From contig CABSDO010000051.1 in assembly GCA_902476475.1 (NCBI GenBank), forward strand, positions 1 to 14,804: a stretch of 14,804 nt of DNA, written 5' to 3'. The position numbers and the translations under genes were made by a program. Shown here piece by piece: positions 1 to 5,828 of this stretch. The DNA comes from an uncultured Collinsella sp. (GTDB lineage: Bacteria > Actinomycetota > Coriobacteriia > Coriobacteriales > Coriobacteriaceae). The notes under the pieces are model-generated. The model was not told where the DNA came from, made no database searches, and was given only the letters and a program-made list of their open reading frames with translations. How positions within the stretch are numbered: position 1 is the stretch's first letter; each line of letters begins with the position of its first letter.

Positions 1-115
1 CCATGTCTTTGCCGTCCCCGATATCGTGCCGCTGCCGCAGGACGTGGTGGATGGCTGCGAGGCCGTGCTCGATACGCTGTTCGATCTGGCGGCGGCAATC
101 AAGGCTGTGCGCTAG
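1..115 (+). CDS. C-terminal fragment of an unidentified protein
   Basis: An open frame enters from the left edge (first full codon at base 2) and stops at TAG 113-115. Only about 37 residues are visible, beginning HVFAVPDIVPLPQ and ending LAAAIKAVR. They read like the terminal helix of a soluble protein: a Pro/Asp/Val loop followed by an Ala/Leu-rich amphipathic helix. No domain can be named from so little sequence. The gene converges on the LacI regulator and shares its hairpin terminator. LacI regulators often sit beside sugar-metabolism genes, but nothing seen here proves that for this fragment. Confidence 0.6.
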   Translation, partial: HVFAVPDIVPLPQDVVDGCEAVLDTLFDLAAAIKAVR

Positions 116-155
116 AAAATTGCGGCGTTAAAACGAGCGATTGCTCACGTTTGCG

Positions 156-201
156 CTTAAGCAAAAGGGGCCCGGCAATGGTCGGGCCCCTTTTGCTTAA
201 G
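156..201. terminator. Bidirectional intrinsic terminator, perfect 19-bp stem
   Basis: Arms 156-174 and 183-201 are exact reverse complements (19 bp, including CAAAAGGGGCCCG) around the 8-nt loop 175-182. The A-rich and T-rich parts of the stem give a CCCCTTTTGC run on both strands, so the element can end transcription both from the left-edge + strand gene (stop at 115) and from the - strand lacI-type gene (stop at 229). Confidence 0.9.
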
Positions 202-228
202 CGGCGACTTAGCATACTCGCGGGCGTG

Positions 229-1341
229 CTATAGATACGCACCGAGGTTGATGGCCGTGGCGTCGGTCTGGCTGCTTGCCTGGGTGCTGGCTCGTTCCAG
301 CAGGAACGGCCGCACGAGTTCTTGGCGGTTGATGTCCTCGATGGCCGTGACCGCGGTGACGGTGCGCGCTGCAGAGCCGACGTGGATATGCTTGGTCTTT
401 GTCGGGACCTTGTTCTCGATTTGCTCCATGAGCAGCTGGACACCCTTGCGGCCAATCTCGTAGCCCGGGGGCGCTACCGTAGTGAGCGGGACCGATCCGC
501 TCCAAGCGAGCGGGTTGCCGTCGCATCCGGCCACGCGAACCTGCTCGGGGACGGAGATGCCTTTGTCGACCAATGCCGAGATAACGCCCGAAGCCAGCAC
601 GTCGGTCAGGCCGACGACAAAATCGGGGCGTTCGTCGGCAGGGCGCCCGGCAATCTGAGCACCAATACTGTAGCCGTCGGCTGCGGTATTCCACTCTCCG
701 GCGTCAATGACTTCAATTTTGATATCGGGATGCAGGGCGAGAGCCTTGTGAATGCCAAGTACGCGCAGGGTGAGCTGCATGAATGCCGCTCTGCCCACAA
801 CGGTGATATGGCGTGCGCCGCGGGCGATGGCGAGCTCGGCGATAATGCGCCCCTGCGCCTCGTTGTCGGCCGCTACGTAGTAGCCGGGCCCGGAGCAATG
901 GATGTCCAGATGGACAATCGGCACGGGCATCTTGGTCATGGCGGGGTGCCAGTCGGGGGATGCCATGGGCTGAACCATGACGCCGGACATCTGGGTGCCC
1001 ATAAAGTAGCGCAGGTAATGGTCCTCGAGAATATCGTCGTTATCGGCGTTGGCGATGAGCAAGTCGTAGCCGTGCTTGCGGGCCTCGTTGTGTGCGCCGC
1101 TGGCGATTTGGAGCGAAAAGCCGTGATCGAGACGGGGGAGCACTAGGCCAAAGGACTTGGTGGCGCCGCCCGCGAGCTGACGAGCGCTTTGGTTGGGTAG
1201 GTAGCCCAGGCGATTGATGGTTTCGTTAATGAGCTTGAGGGTCTCGGGGCGCAGCTTTTCGGGGTGGTTGAGCGCGTTGGAAACCGTGCCCAGCGAAACC
1301 CCGGCCTCGCGCGCGACGTCGCTGATTTTAACCTTTGCCAT
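229..1341 (-). CDS. LacI-family transcriptional regulator
   Basis: This 370-residue DNA-binding regulator is predicted to respond to a sugar or nucleoside. Residues 4-26 (VKISDVAREAGVSLGTVSNAL) are the classic LacI helix-turn-helix. The hinge helix follows (PNQSARQLAGG, about 48-58), then a periplasmic-binding-protein-like effector domain to about residue 345. A roughly 20-residue Ser/Thr/Ala-rich tail makes it somewhat longer than typical 330-350 residue members. I chose ATG 1341 because AAAGGGG lies 6 nt upstream and the HTH begins at residue 4; an in-frame ATG at 1386 would add 15 residues that overlap the promoter. A LacI-type dyad lies in its own leader (1352-1365), suggesting autoregulation. 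The effector and target genes cannot be told from this window. Confidence 0.93.
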   Translation of the reverse strand: MAKVKISDVAREAGVSLGTVSNALNHPEKLRPETLKLINETINRLGYLPNQSARQLAGGATKSFGLVLPRLDHGFSLQIASGAHNEARKHGYDLLIANADNDDILEDHYLRYFMGTQMSGVMVQPMASPDWHPAMTKMPVPIVHLDIHCSGPGYYVAADNEAQGRIIAELAIARGARHITVVGRAAFMQLTLRVLGIHKALALHPDIKIEVIDAGEWNTAADGYSIGAQIAGRPADERPDFVVGLTDVLASGVISALVDKGISVPEQVRVAGCDGNPLAWSGSVPLTTVAPPGYEIGRKGVQLLMEQIENKVPTKTKHIHVGSAARTVTAVTAIEDINRQELVRPFLLERASTQASSQTDATAINLGAYL

Positions 1342-1351
1342 AGTGGCCCCT

Positions 1352-1365
1352 TTGATGCGTTTCAA
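1352..1365. promoter_or_regulatory. Candidate LacI-type operator in the lacI leader
   Basis: TTGATGCGTTTCAA has the form TTGA-N2-CG-N2-TCAA: a 14-bp dyad with a central CG, the usual shape of LacI/GalR-family operators. It lies between the proposed -10 box and the start codon of the LacI-type gene, where a bound repressor would block its own transcription. Five of seven half-site positions are symmetric. Confidence 0.5.
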
Positions 1366-1376
1366 GTACAAGCCAG

Positions 1377-1407
1377 ATTGTAGCATCGCCCGCCCCTAGG
1401 GTGTCAA
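1377..1407 (-). promoter_or_regulatory. Promoter of the LacI-type gene
   Basis: Read on the - strand: -35 TTGACA (1407-1402), a 19-bp spacer, and -10 TACAAT (1382-1377) preceded by TGC, an extended -10. The spacer is long, but both hexamers are near consensus and the extended -10 compensates. A GGGACAGG-core repeat begins at 1408, directly against the -35 box. Confidence 0.55.
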
Positions 1408-1444
1408 AACCTGCCAATTAGGGACAGGTTTATTTTGGCATGTT
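1408..1444 (+). repeat. GGGACAGG-core hairpin repeat, copy 1
   Basis: Left arm AACCTGCCAA (1408-1417) and right arm 1435-1444 pair with one mismatch. Between them lies GGGACAGG (1421-1428) followed by TTTATT. It is nearly the same sequence as the reverse complement of copy 3 (3598-3634). It lies upstream of glmS and abuts the -35 of the divergent LacI-type gene. It resembles REP/BIME-type palindromes mobilised by Y1 (RAYT) transposases; that link is inferred, and no transposase lies in the window. Confidence 0.65.
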
Positions 1445-1473
1445 CTATCTGCGTAAACGCCGTTGCCAGCGCG

Positions 1474-1508
1474 ACCACCACAAAGGTGCCTGTCCCCATT
1501 GTGGTGGT
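1474..1508 (-). repeat. GGGACAGG-core hairpin repeat, copy 2
   Basis: Arms ACCACCACAA (1474-1483) and TTGTGGTGGT (1499-1508) are perfect 10-bp complements. The loop holds CCTGTCCC (1489-1496), the reverse complement of the core of copy 1. The stem sequence differs completely from copies 1 and 3, but the architecture is the same. With copy 1 it forms an inverted pair separated by 29 bp. Confidence 0.6.
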
Positions 1509-1536
1509 TTGGACCGGCTGGACGTGTGTGCATCGG

Positions 1537-1560
1537 GTGGTATCTAAGTTAAGATACCAC
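1537..1560. promoter_or_regulatory. 9-bp inverted repeat upstream of glmS
   Basis: GTGGTATCT (1537-1545) and AGATACCAC (1552-1560) are perfect complements around the 6-nt spacer AAGTTA. There is no T-tract. A -10-like TACAAT lies 30 bp downstream, so this looks more like a regulator binding site just upstream of the glmS promoter than a terminator. A related half (TGGTATA) follows at 1564-1570. Confidence 0.45.
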
Positions 1561-1590
1561 TTCTGGTATATCAGCTTGCGTTTGCGTGAG

Positions 1591-1596
1591 TACAAT
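1591..1596 (+). promoter_or_regulatory. Probable -10 box of glmS
   Basis: TACAAT lies about 75 bp upstream of the glmS ATG. No good -35 hexamer is found at 16-18 bp. The promoter may therefore depend on an activator, possibly at the dyad 1537-1560, or the true promoter may be elsewhere. Confidence 0.35.
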
Positions 1597-1670
1597 ACTC
1601 GAACGTTATGCGTCTCAGCGCCCCCTGTGCGTGGACGTTTTGCAGTCAAGCGGACGAAGGGATTTATCCT

Positions 1671-3518
1671 ATGTGCGGAATTGTCGGCTACACCGGCTCT
1701 GATATTGCAAAGAACATCCTGGTCACGGGCCTCAAGCGTATGGAGTATCGCGGCTATGACTCCTCGGGCGTCGCGCTCGAGGTGGGCGAGGGCGCCGCGG
1801 CGCACCTCGATGTCATCCGCCGCGTGGGCAAGGTCGCGGGCTTGGAGAGCGAGCTTTCCAACATTGACAGCGACGCTACCTGCGGTATCGGCCACACCCG
1901 TTGGGCCACCCACGGCAAGCCCTCCGTCGTTAACGCTCACCCCCACACCAGCTGTGACGGTCGTATCGCCATCGTCCACAACGGCATCATCGAGAACTTC
2001 GCCGAGCTGCGAGAAGAGCTGGAGGGCCGCGGCCACCACTTTAAGAGCGAGACCGATACCGAGGTCTTCGCGCATCTGATCGAAGAGGCTTATGCCGAGA
2101 CGCACGACCTGATGGCCTCCGTGCGCGAGGCTTGCACCCACGTGGTCGGTGCCTATGGCCTGGCCGCCGTGTGCGCTGACGAGCCCGGCGTGATCGCCGT
2201 GGCCCGCAAGGATTCCCCGATCGTGGTCGGCGTGGGCGAGACCGGCGCCTATGTCGCCTCCGATGTCATCGCGCTCATCGACGCCACCCGCGATGTCGTG
2301 GTGCTCGAGGACGGTCAGTTTGCCAAGCTCGCGCCCGCAGGCGTCGAGTATACCGACGAGGCCGGCAACGTTATCGAGCCCAAGGTCACCCACATCGACT
2401 GGGACCTGGATATGGCAGAAAAGGGCGGTTATCCCGACTTTATGCTCAAGGAGATTCACGAGCAGCCGCGCGTCGTGCGCGACACGCTGGTTGGTCGTAT
2501 GACGCCGGCCGGCGAGCTCGACATCGACGAGCTGGGCCTTTCGCTCGAGGAGCTCAACGACATCGACCGCGTCTACGTGATCGCTTGCGGCACCAGCTAT
2601 CACGCTGGCCTCATTGCCAAGAATCTCATTGAGGGCTGGGCTCGCATCCCCACCGAGGTGGAGGCGGCCAGCGAGTTCCGCTATCGAAACCCCATCATCA
2701 CGCCGACGACGCTCGTCGTGGCCGTGTCCCAGTCGGGTGAGACGGCCGACACTCTCGCCGCCATCCGCGACGCGCGCATCAAGGGCGCCAAGGTCTTCGG
2801 CATCACCAACGTGGTGGGCAGCCCCGTGGCGCGTGAGAGCGACGGCGTCATCTACACTAAGGCCAACAAGGAGATCGCGGTCGCCTCGACCAAGAGCTTC
2901 ATCGGCCAGGTCGTGAGCCTTACGCTTTTGGCCCTGCTGCTGGCGCAGGTCAAGTACCGCTTGACCACCAAGCAGGCGCGCATGCTGTTCCGCGAGCTTT
3001 CCGATACGGCCGAGCAGATCCAGTGGATTTTGGATACCCAGACCGAGGCCGTTCATGAAGCTGCCCTGCTGTGCAAGGACGCGCAGTCGGCGCTGTTCGT
3101 GGGCCGTGGCATGGGTGCCGCTATTTCCTACGAGGGTGCGCTCAAGCTCAAAGAGGTCAGCTACCTGCACGCCGAGGCATATGCCGCCGGTGAGATGAAG
3201 CATGGCCCCATTGCCCTGATCGACCCGGGCTTCCCTGTCATCGCTGTGGCCACCAAGAGTGCCACCTACGACAAGACCGTGTCGAACCTTATGGAGTGCA
3301 AGGCGCGCGGCGCCAAGGTCATCGTCGTTGCCACCGAGGGCGACGAGGAGATCAACAAGATTGCCGACTGCATCATCCGCGTGCCGGCAGTCCGCGACGT
3401 GTTCAGCCCCGTCACGGCGAGCGTTCCACTGCAGCTGCTCGCCCGCGAGGTCGCCATCCTGCGCGGCTGCGACGTCGACCAGCCCCGAAACCTCGCCAAG
3501 AGCGTCACGGTAGAGTAG
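1671..3518 (+). CDS. glmS: Glutamine--fructose-6-phosphate aminotransferase (isomerizing)
   Basis: A cytoplasmic enzyme that makes glucosamine-6-phosphate from fructose-6-phosphate and glutamine, the first committed step to UDP-GlcNAc for peptidoglycan and cell-surface glycans. It has 615 residues, the normal size (E. coli 609). The mature protein begins at the N-terminal nucleophile Cys2 (MCGIVGYTG). The glutaminase domain has HTRWATHGKPS at 75-85. Two SIS sugar-isomerase domains follow, with CGTSYHAG near 306 and SQSGETADT in the first. The C-terminus, DQPRNLAKSVTVE, is the conserved end of the family. I chose ATG 1671 because the catalytic Cys must be residue 2 and AAGGGA lies 8 nt upstream; a longer in-frame start at 1608 would bury the nucleophile. 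It is monocistronic with its own terminator, and I see no glmS ribozyme-like leader. Confidence 0.98.
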   Translation: MCGIVGYTGSDIAKNILVTGLKRMEYRGYDSSGVALEVGEGAAAHLDVIRRVGKVAGLESELSNIDSDATCGIGHTRWATHGKPSVVNAHPHTSCDGRIAIVHNGIIENFAELREELEGRGHHFKSETDTEVFAHLIEEAYAETHDLMASVREACTHVVGAYGLAAVCADEPGVIAVARKDSPIVVGVGETGAYVASDVIALIDATRDVVVLEDGQFAKLAPAGVEYTDEAGNVIEPKVTHIDWDLDMAEKGGYPDFMLKEIHEQPRVVRDTLVGRMTPAGELDIDELGLSLEELNDIDRVYVIACGTSYHAGLIAKNLIEGWARIPTEVEAASEFRYRNPIITPTTLVVAVSQSGETADTLAAIRDARIKGAKVFGITNVVGSPVARESDGVIYTKANKEIAVASTKSFIGQVVSLTLLALLLAQVKYRLTTKQARMLFRELSDTAEQIQWILDTQTEAVHEAALLCKDAQSALFVGRGMGAAISYEGALKLKEVSYLHAEAYAAGEMKHGPIALIDPGFPVIAVATKSATYDKTVSNLMECKARGAKVIVVATEGDEEINKIADCIIRVPAVRDVFSPVTASVPLQLLAREVAILRGCDVDQPRNLAKSVTVE

Positions 3519-3541
3519 TTGGTTCCGCCGTTCTAGCGGCT

Positions 3542-3581
3542 AAGGCCCGGCTCCGCATCAAGACGGAGCCGGGCCTTTTTT
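3542..3581 (+). terminator. Intrinsic terminator of glmS
   Basis: Arms 3542-3555 (AAGGCCCGGCTCCG) and 3564-3577 are perfect 14-bp complements around an 8-nt loop, followed by a T run to 3581. It lies 23 nt after the glmS stop. Confidence 0.95.
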
Positions 3582-3597
3582 GCATTTGACCAGATAA

Positions 3598-3634
3598 AAC
3601 CTGCCAAAATGAACCTGTCCCTTTTTGGCAGGTT
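3598..3634 (-). repeat. GGGACAGG-core hairpin repeat, copy 3
   Basis: Arms AACCTGCCAAAA (3598-3609) and TTTTGGCAGGTT (3623-3634) are perfect 12-bp complements. The loop contains CCTGTCCC (3614-3621). Its reverse complement aligns with copy 1 almost base for base. The right end supplies two bases of the TAA stop of the gntR-type gene (3635-3633). It could also act as that gene's terminator, since on the - strand the hairpin is followed by a weak T-rich stretch. Confidence 0.7.
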
Positions 3635-4364
3635 AGCGGAGCTTGCTGGTCTCGAAGTACTCGGGGAACTGGTCCAGAACCTCGGTCTGGTTGCGGAACA
3701 TCATATGCAGGTGCTTGCTGACCAAAAAGCTCGCTTCGATGGGGTCGCGACCGGCGATAGCGCGGCGAATCTGCTTGTGTTCGTTCACGATGTCCTGATT
3801 GTCGAGAACCTGCGTGGCAGCGCGCAACCAGCGGAAGCGCTCCAGGTCGGCATTGGTCTCTTCGAGCCACGACCACACGGTGCTGCGACATGCGATGCTG
3901 AAAATCATGTGATGCATGAGGTTGTCGCTCAAAAAGAAGCCGATGCGATCCTCTTCGGCCATGGCCTTTTCCTGCAGCGCGATGGCGCGGTCGAGCTGCT
4001 CGATGCCGGCCGACGTGGCGCGCGCACAGCACTCCACGATCACCTGCTTTTCCAGATGTTCGCGGATGTAGCAGGCACTCTCGGCAAGGGTGAGGTTGAT
4101 GGGTGAGACGTAGGTGCCGCTCTGGGGCACGGTGCGCACCAGGCCTTCCTGCGCCAAGCGAACCAAAGCCTCGCGCACGGGCGTGCGACCCATATCCAGG
4201 TCGTCGCAAAGTTGCTTGACGCCCAGCTTTTCGCCCGGCTTGTAGTCCAGGTAGACGATTTTGCGTCGAATGGTGTGGTAGGACTGGTCCTGTAGGCTCG
4301 TTTCCTGCTCGCCGACGTGCATCGATTCTTCCATAGCGCCTCGCAACTGTTCTATCAAACTCAT
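3633..4364 (-). CDS. GntR-family regulator, FadR/FCD subfamily
   Basis: A DNA-binding regulator of 243 residues. The winged helix-turn-helix spans about 25-85 (PGEKLGVKQLCDDLDMGRTPVREAL). The all-helical FCD effector domain covers about 95-235, with putative metal ligands D147, H151, H196 and H218, so a carboxylate ligand bound through a metal is likely. The start is uncertain. ATG 4364 gives the longest form but has no Shine-Dalgarno; ATG 4334 (10 residues shorter) has GAGG 4 nt upstream and keeps both domains whole. The gene is divergent from the YeiH-type transporter across 163 bp, the usual arrangement for a regulator and its target. Its stop codon is formed at the edge of repeat copy 3. 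Confidence 0.9.
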   Translation of the reverse strand: MSLIEQLRGAMEESMHVGEQETSLQDQSYHTIRRKIVYLDYKPGEKLGVKQLCDDLDMGRTPVREALVRLAQEGLVRTVPQSGTYVSPINLTLAESACYIREHLEKQVIVECCARATSAGIEQLDRAIALQEKAMAEEDRIGFFLSDNLMHHMIFSIACRSTVWSWLEETNADLERFRWLRAATQVLDNQDIVNEHKQIRRAIAGRDPIEASFLVSKHLHMMFRNQTEVLDQFPEYFETSKLR

Positions 4365-4527
4365 ATGTCAGTTGTTAATTATGCCGCGAATCAGCTCTCC
4401 ACGGTGGGTAATTCGGCTGTTGCCTGAGAACTATTGCGGCATCTTAGTCTGTGTTTGCGCAAGGCTGCGCTCAATGTTGCCGTATCATAAGCCGTCGAAA
4501 ACGTGAAATAGAAAGAAGGAATCCCAT
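4365..4527. promoter_or_regulatory. Shared divergent control region of gntR-type and yeiH-type genes
   Basis: Visible here are an inverted repeat ATGCCGC (4381-4387) / GCGGCAT (4436-4442), an 8-bp palindrome TTGCGCAA (4455-4462), and a -10-like TATCAT (4483-4488) pointing to the transporter without a good -35 at normal spacing. These are candidate sites for the GntR protein; none is a clear family consensus. Confidence 0.35.
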
Positions 4528-5562
4528 ATGCAACTGGCAAATATCGTACGCGAGCGCTGGAAAGGCGTTTTGTTCTGCCTGATCATCGCCATTCCCGCGA
4601 CGTTGCTCGGCAAACAAATTGAGGTGGTCGGCGGTCCGGTATTTGCCATCCTCTTTGGCATGGTCCTGGCGCTCGTCTTTCCCAAGAATCGTCGCGAACG
4701 GCTCGCCGCCGGCGTCACCTATACGTCCAAAAAAGTCTTGCAGTACGCGGTTATCCTGCTTGGCTTTGGCATGAACCTCTCCCAGATTCTGTCCAAGGGC
4801 GCCCAGTCGCTACCGATTATCGTGGCGACGATCTCGACCTCGCTTGTCATCGCCTTTGTGCTCTGTCGCGTCATGAACGTGCCGGGCAAGATCGCGACGC
4901 TTGTGGGTGTGGGTTCGTCGATTTGCGGCGGTTCTGCCATCGCCGCGACCGCACCCGTCATCGATGCCGACGATCGCGAGATTGCCCAGGCCATTTCGGT
5001 CATCTTCCTGTTTAACGTTATCGCGGCGCTCGTGTTTCCGACGCTCGGCGGCATGCTCGGGCTGACCAACGAGGGCTTTGGCCTGTTTGCCGGTACCGCC
5101 ATCAACGATACCTCGTCCGTAACGGCTGCGGCGAGCGCCTGGGACAGCATGCATCCCGGCGCCAATGTGCTCGAGAGCGCCACGGTGGTCAAGCTCACCA
5201 GGACGCTGGCCATTATTCCCATCACGTTGGTCCTCGCATGCTGGCAGATGCATCTGGCACGCAAGGCCGGCGGCGACGCCAAAAGCACGTTCTCCCTTAA
5301 ACGCGCGTTTCCCATGTTTGTTCTGTTCTTTGTGCTGGCGAGCGTGATCACTACGGTGCTTCAGCTTCCCGCGTCCTTTACGGCGCCCATCAAGGAGCTG
5401 TCGAAGTTCTTTATCGTGATGGCCATGGCGGCAATTGGCTTTAATACCGATATCGTCGAGCTGGTCAAAAAGGGCGGCAAGCCCATCGCGCTGGGCTTTT
5501 GCTGCTGGATTGGCATCGCGTGCATGAGTTTGGGAATGCAGCACGTACTGGGAATCTGGTAG
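4528..5562 (+). CDS. YeiH/UPF0324 family membrane transporter
   Basis: This 344-residue integral membrane protein has about ten hydrophobic segments. It matches the YeiH (UPF0324, putative sulfate exporter) family in length and in two signature stretches: SSICGGSAIAATAPVI (about 131-146) and GLFAGTAINDTSSVTAA (about 188-204). Family members are proposed to export sulfate or related anions, but the substrate here is not established by sequence. The start is firm: AAGGA lies 7 nt before ATG 4528, and the N-terminus is short and amphipathic before the first membrane segment. The divergent GntR/FCD gene is the likely regulator, whereas E. coli yeiH is paired with a LysR regulator (YeiE). Confidence 0.88.
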   Translation: MQLANIVRERWKGVLFCLIIAIPATLLGKQIEVVGGPVFAILFGMVLALVFPKNRRERLAAGVTYTSKKVLQYAVILLGFGMNLSQILSKGAQSLPIIVATISTSLVIAFVLCRVMNVPGKIATLVGVGSSICGGSAIAATAPVIDADDREIAQAISVIFLFNVIAALVFPTLGGMLGLTNEGFGLFAGTAINDTSSVTAAASAWDSMHPGANVLESATVVKLTRTLAIIPITLVLACWQMHLARKAGGDAKSTFSLKRAFPMFVLFFVLASVITTVLQLPASFTAPIKELSKFFIVMAMAAIGFNTDIVELVKKGGKPIALGFCCWIGIACMSLGMQHVLGIW

Positions 5563-5592
5563 AGAAGTAGCTTATTTGCGTGCTGCGTGCTG

Positions 5593-5778
5593 GTGAGCGC
5601 ATTCTCACGGTGGAGCGATAGGAGCTCTTGCGGGTATGGCTTGTCCGCAGGTTTATAAGTCCCGAAGAGCTCTTATCGCCCCGCCAGGATGGCGATGCGG
5701 GGCAACACCTATACTCGCAGGGCGGCGCTTTCTGCCCTATAGTGTTTGGTGGGCAATATCGTTCAATTCTGAAACACT
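5593..5778 (+). other. Hairpin-rich spacer, candidate structured RNA or attenuator
   Basis: Several inverted repeats follow one another. These are 5593-5597/5604-5608 (GTGAG/CTCAC); a long stem 5615-5629/5665-5679 with one G·U, extended inward by CGGG/CCCG (5631-5634/5661-5664) past a single bulged G; CCCCGC/GCGGGG (5679-5684/5697-5702); AGGGC/GCCCT (5719-5723/5734-5738); and AGTGTTT/AAACACT (5741-5747/5772-5778). None has a terminator-like T-tract. The run fills most of the spacer between the transporter and the NtrC-like regulator. I do not recognise a known riboswitch. Confidence 0.45.
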
Positions 5779-5828
5779 CGGCCGTGCGACCGTCGGCGGT
5801 TGCATGTCGCCGCGGACAGGGGCAAATC

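Noticed and set aside
322..1146. 274-codon open frame opposite the LacI-type gene
   Set aside because: It overlaps an intact LacI regulator and has no ribosome site or recognisable domain.
1597..1670. glmS ribozyme or amino-sugar riboswitch
   Set aside because: The leader is short, and I see none of the conserved core pairing or length of a glmS ribozyme.
1404..3203. 599-codon open frame antisense to glmS
   Set aside because: It is the mirror of a certain, fully conserved glmS in GC-rich DNA. Its product is His/Gly/Asp-rich with no domain, typical of an antisense shadow.
5615..5679. tRNA-like or terminator hairpin
   Set aside because: There is no cloverleaf, no TψC-like arm and no T-tract after the stem, so neither call is supported.
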